Source: Dermatobacter hominis (GTDB lineage: Bacteria > Actinomycetota > Acidimicrobiia > Acidimicrobiales > Microtrichaceae). Taken from it: a stretch of 64,000 nt of DNA. The notes below the pieces were generated by a model, which worked only from the letters and a program-made list of their open reading frames with translations, was not told where the DNA came from and searched no databases. Location of the stretch: NCBI RefSeq assembly GCF_020715685.1, contig NZ_CP085840.1, positions 310,001 to 374,000 of the forward strand, given 5' to 3'. Made by a program: the position numbers and the translations under genes. Below, piece after piece: positions 1-9,118 of this stretch. Within the stretch, counting starts at the first letter, position 1; each line of letters begins with the position of its first letter.

Positions 1-906
1 GGCCAGGGCCCGTCGAAGGTCGCTCTGCAGGAGCTGCGGCGCCTCTCGAGGCGCCGCAGTGCGCGTTCGGACGCCGGCGCGTACCTCATCGACGGGCCGG
101 TCCTCCTCGGCGAGGCCGTCGAGGCCGGCGTCGCGCTGCGGACCGTGTTCGTCGAGCCGGCGGCGCGCTCGCACCCCTCGGTGCTGGCCGCCGTCGCAGC
201 GGGCGTCGAGGTCCGCGACGTCGACGAGGGCGCCCTCGCCCGCGTGCTCGACGTCGTGACGCCCCAGTCGGTCGTGGCGATCGCGAGCCAGGCGCCCGCG
301 GTCCTCGACGACGTCCTGCGGATCGCGGTCGAGACCGGCCGCCCGGTCCTCGTGCTGGTCGAGCTGCAGGACCCCGGCAACGCCGGCACGCTCGTCCGCG
401 TCGCCGAGGCGGCCGGGTGCGCGGGGGTCGTGCTGACGCCGCGCTCCGTCGACCTGCACAACCCCAAGACGGTCCGCTCGACCGCGGGCGCCCTGTTCCG
501 GGTGCCCGTCGTCGAGGGCGTCGAGGCGGTCGACGTCATCGGCGCCGCAGCGGCCGCCGGGCTGGCCTCGTGGGCGACCGTGCGCGACGGCGGCACCGCG
601 CTCGACGCCGCCGAGCTCGGCGGCGCCTGCCTCGTGCTGGTCGGCAGCGAGGCCCACGGGCTGCCCGACGACGTCGCTGCGGCGGCGTCGGGTCGGGTCA
701 GCATCCCGATGGAGGGCGAGATCGAGTCGCTGAACGCGGCGGTGGCCGGCGCGCTGGTGGTGTTCGAGGCCGCCCGCCAGCGCCGTTCGGGCCCGGGCGC
801 GGCCGGCCCGGAACCGGTTCGTGGGGCGCCCGGCCCGCTGGGCCATGATGTCAGCGCCGCGGCCACGGCCGGCCCGGCTCCGACCCGAGAGGAACGATCG
901 AAGTGA
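1..906 (+). CDS. TrmH/SpoU-family RNA 2'-O-methyltransferase (5' partial)
   Basis: Transfers a methyl group from SAM to a ribose 2'-OH in rRNA or tRNA. The frame is open to the left edge, so the first few residues are missing; no start codon lies in frame before the substrate-binding segment (LRRLSRRRSARSDAGAYLIDG). The SpoU catalytic domain shows all three knot motifs: DPGNAGTLVR, the LVGSEAHGLP glycine loop, and IPMEGEIESLNAAVA near the C-terminus. A tail of about 40 Pro/Gly/Ala-rich residues follows. It sits directly upstream of pheS and overlaps it by 4 nt (GTGA), the place where many actinobacteria have a tsnR/trmH-like gene after infC-rpmI-rplT. The exact target nucleotide cannot be read from the sequence. 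Confidence 0.9.
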   Translation, partial: GQGPSKVALQELRRLSRRRSARSDAGAYLIDGPVLLGEAVEAGVALRTVFVEPAARSHPSVLAAVAAGVEVRDVDEGALARVLDVVTPQSVVAIASQAPAVLDDVLRIAVETGRPVLVLVELQDPGNAGTLVRVAEAAGCAGVVLTPRSVDLHNPKTVRSTAGALFRVPVVEGVEAVDVIGAAAAAGLASWATVRDGGTALDAAELGGACLVLVGSEAHGLPDDVAAAASGRVSIPMEGEIESLNAAVAGALVVFEAARQRRSGPGAAGPEPVRGAPGPLGHDVSAAATAGPAPTREERSK

Positions 907-1946
907 GCGGTGCGGACCTGGCGGACGAGGCGCGGGCGCTGGTCGCCGATGGCGTCGCCCGGATCGGCGCGGCGCCGACCTCCGACGACGTGCGCGCCGT
1001 CGAGTCCGAGCTGCTCGGCAAGCGGTCCCGGCTCTCGGAGCTGAAGGCCGGGATGCGCGACCTCGACCCCGACGACCGCAAGGTCCTCGGCGCGGCGCTA
1101 CACGAGACCCGTGCCACGCTCGAGGCGGCGGTCGCAGATCGGGTCGCGGAGCTCGCCGCCGTCGAGCGACGGGCCCAGCTCGCCGCCGAGCGGCTGGACC
1201 TGACCGAGAGCCTCGGCCGGGCCAGCGCCGGCCACGTCCACCTGGTGACCCAGACCTGGGAGCGGCTCGAGGACGTGTTCGTCGGCATGGGCTTCACGGT
1301 CGCCACCGGTCCCGAGGTCGAGACCGACTGGTTTAACTTCGAGGCGCTCAACCTGCCACCGTCGCACCCGGCCCGGTCGCTGTGGGACACCCTCTACCTC
1401 GACACCTCCGAGCTCGAGGGCGTCGGCCCGCAGCAGCTGCTGCTGCGGACCCACACCTCGCCGGTCCAGGTCCGGACCATGCTGCGGGCCGTGCGCGACG
1501 GCAGCGGTCCGCCGATCTACGTCGTCTGCCCCGGCCGGACCTACCGCCAGGACACCGCCGACGCCACGCACCTACCGGTGTTCCACCAGATCGAGATGCT
1601 GGTCATCGACCGTGGCATCACGATGGGCGACCTGTCCGGCACGATCGAGACGTTCACCAAGGCCTACTTCGGCCAGGAGCTCACGTCGCGGCTGCGCCCG
1701 TCGTACTTCCCCTTCACCGAGCCCTCCGCCGAGGTCGACATCTCCCAGCCCGACGGATCGTGGCTCGAGGTCGGCGGCTGCGGCATGGTCCACCCGAACG
1801 TCCTGCGGGCCTGCGGGCTCGACCCGGAGGAGTGGTCGGGCTTCGCCTTCGGCTTCGGCATCGAGCGGCTGGCCAAGATCCGCCACCACCTCACCGACAT
1901 CCGCGACCTGATCACCAACGACATGCGATTCCTGGAGCAGTTCTGA
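903..1946 (+). CDS. pheS: Phenylalanyl-tRNA synthetase alpha subunit
   Basis: Catalytic subunit of the cytosolic alpha2beta2 PheRS, which charges tRNA-Phe. The 347-aa length is normal. It has an N-terminal coiled-coil arm (about residues 1-90), then the class II core with motif 2 (around PGRTYRQDTADATH) and motif 3 near the C-terminus (GFAFGFGIERLAKIRH). The GTG start overlaps the upstream stop codon, and GAGAGG lies about 10 nt before it. pheT follows one base after the stop, so the two subunits are almost certainly made from one transcript. Confidence 0.97.
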   Translation: MSGADLADEARALVADGVARIGAAPTSDDVRAVESELLGKRSRLSELKAGMRDLDPDDRKVLGAALHETRATLEAAVADRVAELAAVERRAQLAAERLDLTESLGRASAGHVHLVTQTWERLEDVFVGMGFTVATGPEVETDWFNFEALNLPPSHPARSLWDTLYLDTSELEGVGPQQLLLRTHTSPVQVRTMLRAVRDGSGPPIYVVCPGRTYRQDTADATHLPVFHQIEMLVIDRGITMGDLSGTIETFTKAYFGQELTSRLRPSYFPFTEPSAEVDISQPDGSWLEVGGCGMVHPNVLRACGLDPEEWSGFAFGFGIERLAKIRHHLTDIRDLITNDMRFLEQF

Positions 1947-1947
1947 C

Positions 1948-4362
1948 ATGCGGGTGAGCCTCAACTGGTTGCAGGAGTTCGCCCCGGTGACGGGCAGCCC
2001 CGCCGCCATCGCGGAGCAGCTGACCGACCTCGGCCTCGAGGTCGACGAGATCATCACAGTCGGCGGCTCGCTCGGCGGCGTCATCGTCGCCCGCGTGCTC
2101 GAGGTGCGGCCGCACCCCGACGCCGACCGCGTCCGGCTCGTCGACGTCGACACCGGCGACGGCCGGGCGCTCCAGATCGTCTGCGGCGCCACCAACATGG
2201 TCGCCGGCGACCTCGTGCCGCTCGCCACCGTCGGCACCGTCATGCCCGGCGGCATGGAGATCGCGGCCCGCAAGATGCGCGGCGAGATGAGCAACGGGAT
2301 GCTGTGCTCGGCCGCCGAGCTCGAGCTCGGCGACGACCACTCCGGCATCCTGGTGCTCGGCGGCACCGCCGAGTCCCAGCCGGCGCCCGGCACGCCTTTG
2401 GCCGAGGCCCTCGAGCTGCGCTCCGACGTCGTCTTCGACGTCGACGTGAACCCGAACCGGCCCGACGCGCTGAGCGTGGTCGGCGTGGCGCGCGACCTCG
2501 CGGCCCGGCAGGGCGTGCCGTTCCACGTGCCCGAGCCCGCACCGCCCACCACGGGTCCCGACGTCGCCGGCACCGCGGCGGTCGTGATCGAGGACCCGGT
2601 CCTGTGCGGGCGCTTCGCCGTGCGGGCGCTGGCGGACGTGCGGATCGGACCGTCGCCGCGGTGGATGGCCCAGCGCCTGCTCGCCGCCGGCATGCGCCCG
2701 ATCAACAGCGTCGTCGACGCGTCCAACTACGTCATGCTCGAGCTCGGCCAGCCGAGCCACGCGTTCGACCTGGCGACGCTCGCCGACGGAGGGGACGGCC
2801 CGACCCTGCGCGTCCGCCGGGCGAGGGCGGGGGAGCGGCTGGAGACGCTCGACGGCGTGGTGCGGGACCTCGATCCCGCCGACGGGGTGATCGCCGACGC
2901 GGACGACGCCGTGATCGGCCTCGCCGGCGTAATGGGCGGCGCGTCGACCGAGATCTCCGAGGCCACGACCGACGTGCTCGTCGAGGCCGCCTGGTGGGAC
3001 CCGCAGTCGATCGCCGACACCGCGGCGCGCCACAGCCTGCACTCGGAGGCGTCGGCCCGCTTCAAGCGGGGGGTCGACACCGCCGCGGCGGACCGGGCGA
3101 TCGCCCGGTTGGCCGAGCTGCTCGTCGGCGACGGCGCAGCGACGCTCCGGCCCGGGTCGGTGGTGGCCGAGGGCGACCTGCCCGAGCGGATCACCGTGAC
3201 CGTGCGCCCCTCGAAGGTGAACGCCGTGCTCGGGACCCGCCTCGACCGGGGCCTCATGGTCGATCTCATCGCGCCGATCGGGTTCACCTCGACCGAGCAG
3301 GGCGACGACCTCGCGGTCGACATCCCGAGCTGGCGGCCCGACTCGTCGACCGAGATCGACGTGGTCGAGGAGATCGGCCGCATGTACGGGCTGTCGCGGA
3401 TCGAGCGCACCGTGCCCGTGTCGCCGCACCCCGGCGGACTCAGCGGTCCGCAGCGGACGCGCCGATCGGTGCGGCGCGCCCTGGCGGGCTTCGGCGTCAG
3501 CGAGGCCATGCCGATGCCCTTCCTCGCGCCCGGCGACCTCGAGCGCTGCGGCCTGCCGGCCACCGGGCTCGTGCTGGCCAACCCGCTCGCCGCCGAGGAG
3601 TCGGTGCTGCGCACCTCGCTGCGACCCGGCCTGCTGGCCGCGGTGGCCCACAACGCCAAGCACCGCATCGACGGCGTGTGGCTCTCCGAGATCGGCCGGG
3701 TGTTCGAGCTCGGCGACCGCGGACCGATCGTCGACGTCGAGGAGTCGTCGCGCCTCGGGCGCGTGCTCGACGGCGAGCGCGAGCAGCTCGCGGTCGTCCT
3801 GGCCGGCGCCGAGGCCCCGACCGCGGTGGAGCTGCTCGACGTCGTCGTGGCGGCGATGGGCATCGGTCCGGTCGTGCTGCGGGCCGAGGAGCTCCCCGGG
3901 CTGCACCCGGCCCGGTCGGCCACGGTCGAGATCGCCGGCGCCCACGCCGGCGAGGTCGGCGAGATCGACCCCGAGGTGCTCGACCGGTTCGGGATCGAGC
4001 AGCGCGTCGCCTGGCTCGAGCTCGAGCTCGGGGCCCTGCTCGACCTCCCGGCGCCGGTCCACCTCGCCCGCCCGGTGAGCCGGTTCCCGTCGGCCGACGT
4101 CGACCTCGCCTTCGTGGTCGAGGACCGGATCCCGGCCGCCGCGGTCCGGGCGACGATCCGCGCCGCCGGTGCGCCGCTCCTGCGGCGCCTCGAGCTCTTC
4201 GACGTCTTCCGGTCCGACGCCTTCGAGGGCGCCCGGAGCCTGGCCTTCCGGCTGCGGTTCCAGGCCGACGACCGCACCCTCACCGACGCCGAGGTCGGCG
4301 TGGTCCGCCAGGCGATCATCGACGAGGTGGTCGCCACCCACGACGCCACCCTCCGGGCCTGA
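1948..4362 (+). CDS. pheT: Phenylalanyl-tRNA synthetase beta subunit
   Basis: Non-catalytic but essential partner of PheS; it binds and edits tRNA-Phe. The 804 aa are the full length for the long bacterial type. Order of domains: an N-terminal segment, a tRNA-binding OB fold (about 40-150, with HPDADRVRLVDVD), the B3/B4 editing region (about 215-390), B5 (about 410-480), the class II-like core, and an FDX-ACB anticodon-binding domain at the end (about 710-804, starting near VSRFPSADVDLAFVV). The start lies one base after the pheS stop. A weak hairpin follows the stop, and the next gene has its own promoter, so the pheST unit probably ends here. Confidence 0.97.
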   Translation: MRVSLNWLQEFAPVTGSPAAIAEQLTDLGLEVDEIITVGGSLGGVIVARVLEVRPHPDADRVRLVDVDTGDGRALQIVCGATNMVAGDLVPLATVGTVMPGGMEIAARKMRGEMSNGMLCSAAELELGDDHSGILVLGGTAESQPAPGTPLAEALELRSDVVFDVDVNPNRPDALSVVGVARDLAARQGVPFHVPEPAPPTTGPDVAGTAAVVIEDPVLCGRFAVRALADVRIGPSPRWMAQRLLAAGMRPINSVVDASNYVMLELGQPSHAFDLATLADGGDGPTLRVRRARAGERLETLDGVVRDLDPADGVIADADDAVIGLAGVMGGASTEISEATTDVLVEAAWWDPQSIADTAARHSLHSEASARFKRGVDTAAADRAIARLAELLVGDGAATLRPGSVVAEGDLPERITVTVRPSKVNAVLGTRLDRGLMVDLIAPIGFTSTEQGDDLAVDIPSWRPDSSTEIDVVEEIGRMYGLSRIERTVPVSPHPGGLSGPQRTRRSVRRALAGFGVSEAMPMPFLAPGDLERCGLPATGLVLANPLAAEESVLRTSLRPGLLAAVAHNAKHRIDGVWLSEIGRVFELGDRGPIVDVEESSRLGRVLDGEREQLAVVLAGAEAPTAVELLDVVVAAMGIGPVVLRAEELPGLHPARSATVEIAGAHAGEVGEIDPEVLDRFGIEQRVAWLELELGALLDLPAPVHLARPVSRFPSADVDLAFVVEDRIPAAAVRATIRAAGAPLLRRLELFDVFRSDAFEGARSLAFRLRFQADDRTLTDAEVGVVRQAIIDEVVATHDATLRA

Positions 4363-4374
4363 CCACCCGCGCCG

Positions 4375-4402
4375 GCCCGACGTCCCGTCCCCTCCGTCGG
4401 GT
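4375..4402 (+). terminator. Weak hairpin after pheT
   Basis: An inverted repeat, CCCGACG at 4376-4382 and CGTCGGG at 4395-4401, encloses a 12-nt loop just downstream of the pheT stop codon. There is no T-run. It may slow or end pheST transcription before the argC promoter, but a 7-bp stem in such GC-rich DNA is modest evidence. Confidence 0.3.
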
Positions 4403-4456
4403 CACGGCGCCCTCGACCCGGCCGTGGCCTTGACCGGTCCCGACTCCGTCGTTGTT

Positions 4457-4488
4457 GCACAAGTATGCGACGCGATGCATGTTCGTGC
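4457..4488. promoter_or_regulatory. ArgR operator-like palindrome (ARG box) before argC
   Basis: An imperfect 32-bp palindrome, GCACAAGTATGC at 4457-4468 and GCATGTTCGTGC at 4477-4488, with 9 of 12 positions complementary and an 8-bp centre. It is unusually A/T-rich for this DNA and contains the TATGC/GCAT core expected of ARG boxes. It lies 17-48 nt upstream of the argC start, immediately before the predicted -10 hexamer, where a repressor would block RNA polymerase. The cluster encodes its own ArgR (8569-9036). Binding is inferred. Confidence 0.65.
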
Positions 4489-4490
4489 GC

Positions 4491-4496
4491 TAGGGT
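4491..4496 (+). promoter_or_regulatory. Predicted -10 element of the argC promoter
   Basis: TAGGGT ends 8 nt before the argC ATG. This is the spacing expected when transcription starts at or next to the start codon, giving a leaderless mRNA. The matching -35 region would fall inside the ARG-box palindrome, consistent with repression by ArgR. Confidence 0.6.
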
Positions 4497-4504
4497 GACC
4501 GACC

Positions 4505-5533
4505 ATGGCCACGAGGGCACGCATCGGCATCATCGGCGCATCGGGCTTCACCGGGGCCGAGCTCCTGCGCATCTGCGCGTCCCACCCCGGGCTCGACGTC
4601 GCCTTCGCCACCGGTGACACGCAGGCCGGCACACCGGCGGCAGCGCTGTACCCGGGCCTGGCGCTGGCGTACCCCGACCTGGTCTTCGAGTCGTGGGACC
4701 CGGCGCTGCTCGACGGCGTCGACGGCGTCTTCCTGGGGCTGCCGCACGGCGCGAGCCAGGCGATCGTGCCGGACCTGCTCGGCAAGATCGGCGCCGTCGT
4801 CGACCTCGGCGCCGACTTCCGGCTGTCCGACGGCGCCGAGTACGAGCGGTGGTACCACGAGCCGCACACCTGCCCCGAGCTGCTGGACCGCTTCGTCTAC
4901 GGGATCCCCGAGCTGCACCGCGACGCCCTGCGCGGCGCCGAGGCGGTGGCCGCCCCGGGGTGCTACCCGACGGCCGCCACCCTCGCGCTGCACCCGCTCG
5001 TCACCGCCGACCTCGTGCAGACCGACGGCATCATCGTCGACGCCGTGTCCGGGGTGTCGGGTGCAGGTCGGCCGCCCAAGCCGCACACGACGTTCTGCGC
5101 GGTGGACTCCGACGTGCAGGCCTACGGCCTCCTCGACCACCGCCACACCTCCGAGATGGACATGAACCTCGGCGCGACCGTGCTGTTCACCCCGCACCTC
5201 GTGCCGATGAACCGGGGGATCCTGGCCACCTGCTACGCCCGCCCCGCCGTCGACGGCCTCAGCACCGACGCCGTGCTCGACGTCCTCCACGAGCGCTACG
5301 CCGACGAGCCCTTCGTGGTGGCGTCCGAGCGATCGCCCTCGACCAAGGCCACCCTCGGCACGAACGCGGCCCACGTCACCGCGCGCTACGACGAGCGGAC
5401 CGGCACCGTGCTCGCCATCGCCGCGATCGACAACCTCGGCAAGGGAGCGTCGGGCCAGGCGGTGCAGTGCATGAACCTGGCGCTCGGGCTCCCCGAGGAG
5501 CAGGGCCTCGCCGTCGTCGGGACCGCGCCGTGA
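4505..5533 (+). CDS. argC: N-acetyl-gamma-glutamyl-phosphate reductase
   Basis: Third step of arginine synthesis: NADPH-dependent reduction of N-acetylglutamyl phosphate to the semialdehyde, in the cytosol. The 342-aa length is normal. The nucleotide-binding GASGFTGAEL loop is at residues 11-20, the catalytic cysteine is C153 in APGCYPTAA, and the C-terminal part carries the expected DNLGKGASGQA signature. The ATG follows a -10-like TAGGGT by 8 nt with only a weak AGGGTGA Shine-Dalgarno candidate, so translation is probably leaderless. It is the first gene of argCBDFR, behind the ARG box. argB, not argJ, follows directly. Confidence 0.96.
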   Translation: MATRARIGIIGASGFTGAELLRICASHPGLDVAFATGDTQAGTPAAALYPGLALAYPDLVFESWDPALLDGVDGVFLGLPHGASQAIVPDLLGKIGAVVDLGADFRLSDGAEYERWYHEPHTCPELLDRFVYGIPELHRDALRGAEAVAAPGCYPTAATLALHPLVTADLVQTDGIIVDAVSGVSGAGRPPKPHTTFCAVDSDVQAYGLLDHRHTSEMDMNLGATVLFTPHLVPMNRGILATCYARPAVDGLSTDAVLDVLHERYADEPFVVASERSPSTKATLGTNAAHVTARYDERTGTVLAIAAIDNLGKGASGQAVQCMNLALGLPEEQGLAVVGTAP

Positions 5534-6456
5534 GCGGCGAGGGGCCCGCGGAGGCGAGCATCGACCCGAGGGACGACCCCACCGTCGCGGTCGAGGTCCT
5601 CCTGCAGGCGCTGCCCTACATCGAGGCCTTCCGGGGCGCGGTCGTCGTCGTGAAGTTCGGCGGCAACGCCATGGGCGACCCCGACCTGTTCGAGCAGTTC
5701 GCGTCCGACATCGTGCTGATGCACCGGGTCGGCATGCGACCGGTCGTCGTCCACGGCGGCGGTCCCCAGATCGGCGAGTGGCTCGGGCGGCTCGGCAAGA
5801 CCAGCGAGTTCGTGGACGGCCGGCGCGTCACCGACGCGGAGACGCTCGAGGTCGCCCAGATGGTGCTGATGGGCAAGGTCAACGCCGACATCGTCACCGC
5901 GCTGAACGGCTTCGGCCCGCTGGCGCTGGGGCTCGCCGGCACCGACGCCCACCTGCTCGAGGCCGAGGCCCACGACCCGGAGCTCGGCTACGTCGGCTCG
6001 GTGACCCGGGTGAACCCCGAGCTCATCACCCGGACGCTCGGGATGGGCCTGATCCCGGTCATCGCCACGATCGGCGTCGACCACGACGGCCAGACCTACA
6101 ACATCAACGCCGACGACGCCGCCACCGCGATCGCCGAGGAGCTGCGGGCCGAGAAGCTCATCTTCCTCACCGACGTGCCCGGCCTGCTCGCCGACGCCGA
6201 CGACCCGTCGACCCTGATCGACCGCGTCGACGGCGACGACGTGGCCCGCATGGTCTCCGACGGCACGATCTCGGGCGGCATGGTGCCCAAGATGTCGGGC
6301 TGCGTGCGGGCCATCGAGGCCGGGGTCGGCTCCGTCCACCTGGTCGACGGGCGGCGGCCCCACGTGCTGCTGCTCGAGCTGCTGACCGACGCCGGCGTCG
6401 GCACCATGGTCGTCGGCGACGCCACGATCTCACCCGGACCGGAGGTGGCCCCGTGA
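5530..6456 (+). CDS. argB: Acetylglutamate kinase
   Basis: Phosphorylates N-acetylglutamate with ATP, the second step of arginine synthesis. The GTG start overlaps the argC stop (GTGA), giving 308 aa, normal for the family. The amino acid kinase fold shows VVVKFGGNAMGD near the N-terminus, the HGGGPQIG glycine loop, and NINADDAATAIAE. The N-terminal helix before the core (LLQALPYIEAFRG) is the element that in arginine-sensitive kinases forms the hexamer and the arginine site, so feedback inhibition by arginine is likely. That is inferred from family knowledge. Confidence 0.96.
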   Translation: MSGEGPAEASIDPRDDPTVAVEVLLQALPYIEAFRGAVVVVKFGGNAMGDPDLFEQFASDIVLMHRVGMRPVVVHGGGPQIGEWLGRLGKTSEFVDGRRVTDAETLEVAQMVLMGKVNADIVTALNGFGPLALGLAGTDAHLLEAEAHDPELGYVGSVTRVNPELITRTLGMGLIPVIATIGVDHDGQTYNINADDAATAIAEELRAEKLIFLTDVPGLLADADDPSTLIDRVDGDDVARMVSDGTISGGMVPKMSGCVRAIEAGVGSVHLVDGRRPHVLLLELLTDAGVGTMVVGDATISPGPEVAP

Positions 6457-7613
6457 CCTCGCCGCTGATGCCGACCTACCCGCCGCCGCAGGTGACCTTC
6501 GTGCGGGGCGAGGGCAGCTGGCTGTGGGACGACGCCGACGGTCGCTACCTCGACCTGCTGTCGGGCCTCGCCGTCACCTCGCTCGGCCACGCCCACCCGG
6601 CGGTCGCCGACGCGCTCTGCGAGCAGTCCCGGACCCTGCTGCACACGTCGAACCTGTTCGGCACGGTCCCGGGTTCGGAGGTCGCCGCCACGCTCGACCG
6701 GCTGCTCGGGGGCGGCGGCCAGGTCTTCTTCACGAACTCCGGCGCCGAGGCGAACGAGTGCGCCATCAAGCTCGCCCGCAAGCACGCCGGCTCGCCGTCG
6801 GGTCGGTACAAGGTCGTGTCGGCCTACGGGAGCTTCCACGGGCGGACGCTGGCCACGCTGCACGCGACCGGCCAGCCGTCCAAGCACGAGGCGTTCCAGC
6901 CGCTGCCCGAGGGCTTCGTCCACGTCGCGTGGGACGACCTCGACGCGCTGTCGTCCGCGATCGACCCGTCGGTGGCGGCCGTGCTGCTCGAGCCGGTGCA
7001 GGGCGAGGGCGGCGTGAACCCCGCGTCCGCCGAATACTTCCGGGGCGTGCGGGAGCTGTGCGACGAGCGGGGCGTGCTCTTCGTCGTCGACGAGGTGCAG
7101 ACCGGCCTCGGCCGCTGCGGGGCGTGGTTCGCCCACCAGCACTTCGGCGTCGTTCCCGACGTCGTCACGATGGCCAAGGCGCTCGGCAACGGCGTCCCGA
7201 TCGGGGCGTGCTGGGCCCGGGCCGACGTGGCGGCCGCGTTCGAGCCCGGCGACCACGCGACGACCTACGGCGGTCAGCCGCTCGCCGCGTCCGCCGCCCG
7301 GGCGGTGCTCGCGGTGATGGAGGAGGCCGACGTGCCGGCACGGGCGCGCCACATCGGCGAGCGGGTCGCCGCGGCGCTGCGCGACGTCCCGGGCGTCGTC
7401 GACGTCCGGGGTCTCGGTGCCCTGATCGCGGTCGAGGTCGCGGTCGACGCCCGCCGGCTCCAGTCCGACCTGATGGCGCGGGGCGTCGTCACGAACGCGG
7501 TCACGCCCACCGCGCTGCGGCTCGCTCCGAGCCTGCTGATCACCGACGACGAGCTGCGGACCGGCACCGATGCGATCGCCGCCGCGATCGCCGAGCTCGC
7601 AGGAGGGTCCTGA
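6453..7613 (+). CDS. argD: Acetylornithine aminotransferase
   Basis: PLP-dependent class III aminotransferase that converts N-acetylglutamate semialdehyde to N-acetylornithine with glutamate as amino donor. The GTG start overlaps the argB stop by 4 nt, and GGAGG lies at 6441-6445. The 386 aa match the usual length. Visible signatures: [19 protein letters not shown] (PLP phosphate region), the [14 protein letters not shown] aspartate segment that holds the pyridine nitrogen, and the Schiff-base lysine in [14 protein letters not shown]. It lies between argB and argF in the co-transcribed cluster. Confidence 0.96.
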   Translation: MTSPLMPTYPPPQVTFVRGEGSWLWDDADGRYLDLLSGLAVTSLGHAHPAVADALCEQSRTLLHTSNLFGTVPGSEVAATLDRLLGGGGQVFFTNSGAEANECAIKLARKHAGSPSGRYKVVSAYGSFHGRTLATLHATGQPSKHEAFQPLPEGFVHVAWDDLDALSSAIDPSVAAVLLEPVQGEGGVNPASAEYFRGVRELCDERGVLFVVDEVQTGLGRCGAWFAHQHFGVVPDVVTMAKALGNGVPIGACWARADVAAAFEPGDHATTYGGQPLAASAARAVLAVMEEADVPARARHIGERVAAALRDVPGVVDVRGLGALIAVEVAVDARRLQSDLMARGVVTNAVTPTALRLAPSLLITDDELRTGTDAIAAAIAELAGGS

Positions 7614-8569
7614 TGTCCACCCCGCCGTCGACGGCGACCGCGGTCGCGCCCGCGTCCGGGACCACGCCCCGCCACCTCCTCGAGGTGGACGACCTGACGA
7701 CCGCCGAGCTCCTGCGCATCCTCGACCTCTCCGAGCTCGCCGATCCTCCCAAGGTGCTGGCGGGCTCCGGGGGCGTGCTGCTGTTCGAGAAGCCGTCGGC
7801 CCGGACCCGCACCTCGATGGAGATGGCGATCGTGCAGGTGGGCGGGCACCCGGTGACGCTCACGGGGGCCGAGGTGGGGATCGACACGCGGGAGACGGCC
7901 GAGGACCTCGGGCGGCTGATGTCGGGCTTCGGTGGCGTCATCGGAGCCCGGGTGTTCGAGCACCACAAGCTCGAGCGCATGGCCGCCGCGTCGTCGGTGC
8001 CGGTCGTCAACCTGCTGTCCGACGACGCCCACCCGGTCCAGACGCTGGCCGACCTGCTGACGCTGCGCCAGTGCTTCGGCCGATTGGACGGCCTCACGGT
8101 CGCGTACGTCGGCGACGCCAACAACGTCGCCCGGTCGCTCGGCATCGGCTGCGGCCTCGCCGGGGTCTCGTTCCGGCTCAGCAGCCCACCGGGGTACCGC
8201 TTCGACGAGGGGCAGCTCGACCGCATCCGCTCCGCCGGCACCGACGTCACGGTGGTCGACGACCCGTACGAGGCCGTGGCCGGCGCGGACGCCGTGTACA
8301 CCGACGCCTGGTACTCGATGGGCCAGGAGGAGGAGCAGCGCGTCCGCCGCGAGGCGTTCGACCGGTGGCGGGTCGACGAGGCGATGATGGCCGCGGCCGG
8401 TCCCGACGCCGTCTTCCTGCACTGCCTGCCGGCGCACCGGGGCGACGAGGCCACCGACGGCGTGCTCGACGGCCCGCAGAGCCGCATCTGGCCGCAGGCG
8501 CACAACCGCATGCACTCGGCGCGAGGTCTGCTCGTCTGGCTCGGCGCCGAGGCGAGGGCGGCGGGCTGA
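7613..8569 (+). CDS. argF: Ornithine carbamoyltransferase
   Basis: Makes citrulline from ornithine and carbamoyl phosphate. The 318-aa length is normal for the catalytic trimer. The carbamoyl-phosphate loop [11 protein letters not shown] (STRTR-type), HPVQTLAD, and the ornithine-binding HCLPAHRG with its cysteine are all present. AGGAGGG at 7601-7607 sits 5 nt before the ATG, which overlaps the argD stop by one base. A Ser/Thr/Ala-rich N-terminal stretch of about 15 residues precedes the fold. Confidence 0.96.
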   Translation: MSTPPSTATAVAPASGTTPRHLLEVDDLTTAELLRILDLSELADPPKVLAGSGGVLLFEKPSARTRTSMEMAIVQVGGHPVTLTGAEVGIDTRETAEDLGRLMSGFGGVIGARVFEHHKLERMAAASSVPVVNLLSDDAHPVQTLADLLTLRQCFGRLDGLTVAYVGDANNVARSLGIGCGLAGVSFRLSSPPGYRFDEGQLDRIRSAGTDVTVVDDPYEAVAGADAVYTDAWYSMGQEEEQRVRREAFDRWRVDEAMMAAAGPDAVFLHCLPAHRGDEATDGVLDGPQSRIWPQAHNRMHSARGLLVWLGAEARAAG

Positions 8570-9036
8570 TGGCGGGCAAGCAGCAGCGCCAGCACCGCAT
8601 CTCGCGTTTGCTCGTCGAGCACCGGGTGACCAACCAGGGCCAGCTCACCGAGCTGCTCGCGGCCGACGGGGTGTCGGTCACGCAGGCGACGGTGTCGCGC
8701 GACCTCGAGGAGCTCGGCGCGATCAAGGTGCGTGTGCCCGGGGGCGACACCGTCTACGCCATCCCCGAGCTGCCGAGGGAGCAGGTGAGCCCGCAGGACC
8801 ACCTGCGGCGGGTGCTCGGCGACTGGCTGGTCGAGGTGGACCGCTCGGGCGACCTCGTGGTCCTGCGGACGCCGCCCGGCTCGGCGCACGTCGTGGCGTC
8901 GGCCATCGACCGCAACGGGTTGGACAACGTCGTCGGCACGGTCGCCGGCGACGACACGCTGCTCGTCATCGCCCGCGAGGGCTGGGGCAGCTCGGTGGCC
9001 GAGCAGCTGCAACAGTTGGCGGGCCTCGCCGGCTGA
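8569..9036 (+). CDS. argR: Arginine repressor
   Basis: Arginine-responsive regulator that binds ARG boxes as a hexamer. The 155-aa length is typical. The N-terminal winged helix (about 1-75) contains the recognition motif [16 protein letters not shown]; the C-terminal hexamerisation and arginine-binding domain (about 80-150) contains [15 protein letters not shown], whose adjacent aspartates contact arginine in the family. The ATG overlaps the argF stop by one base. The obvious target in this window is the palindrome before argC, making a negative feedback loop. Confidence 0.96.
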   Translation: MAGKQQRQHRISRLLVEHRVTNQGQLTELLAADGVSVTQATVSRDLEELGAIKVRVPGGDTVYAIPELPREQVSPQDHLRRVLGDWLVEVDRSGDLVVLRTPPGSAHVVASAIDRNGLDNVVGTVAGDDTLLVIAREGWGSSVAEQLQQLAGLAG

Positions 9037-9118
9037 CCGGCGTGGCGCGGCCCCGCCGGCTGCGCCGGCGCGGCCGGCGGTTCGAGATCGACACGAGAGA
9101 CCAGAAGGGACGGACAGG

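Noticed and set aside
1912-4341. 809-codon open frame antisense to pheT
   Set aside because: Products are Gly/Arg/Asp/His-rich composition artefacts of the third-codon-position GC bias; pheT on the other strand is unambiguous.
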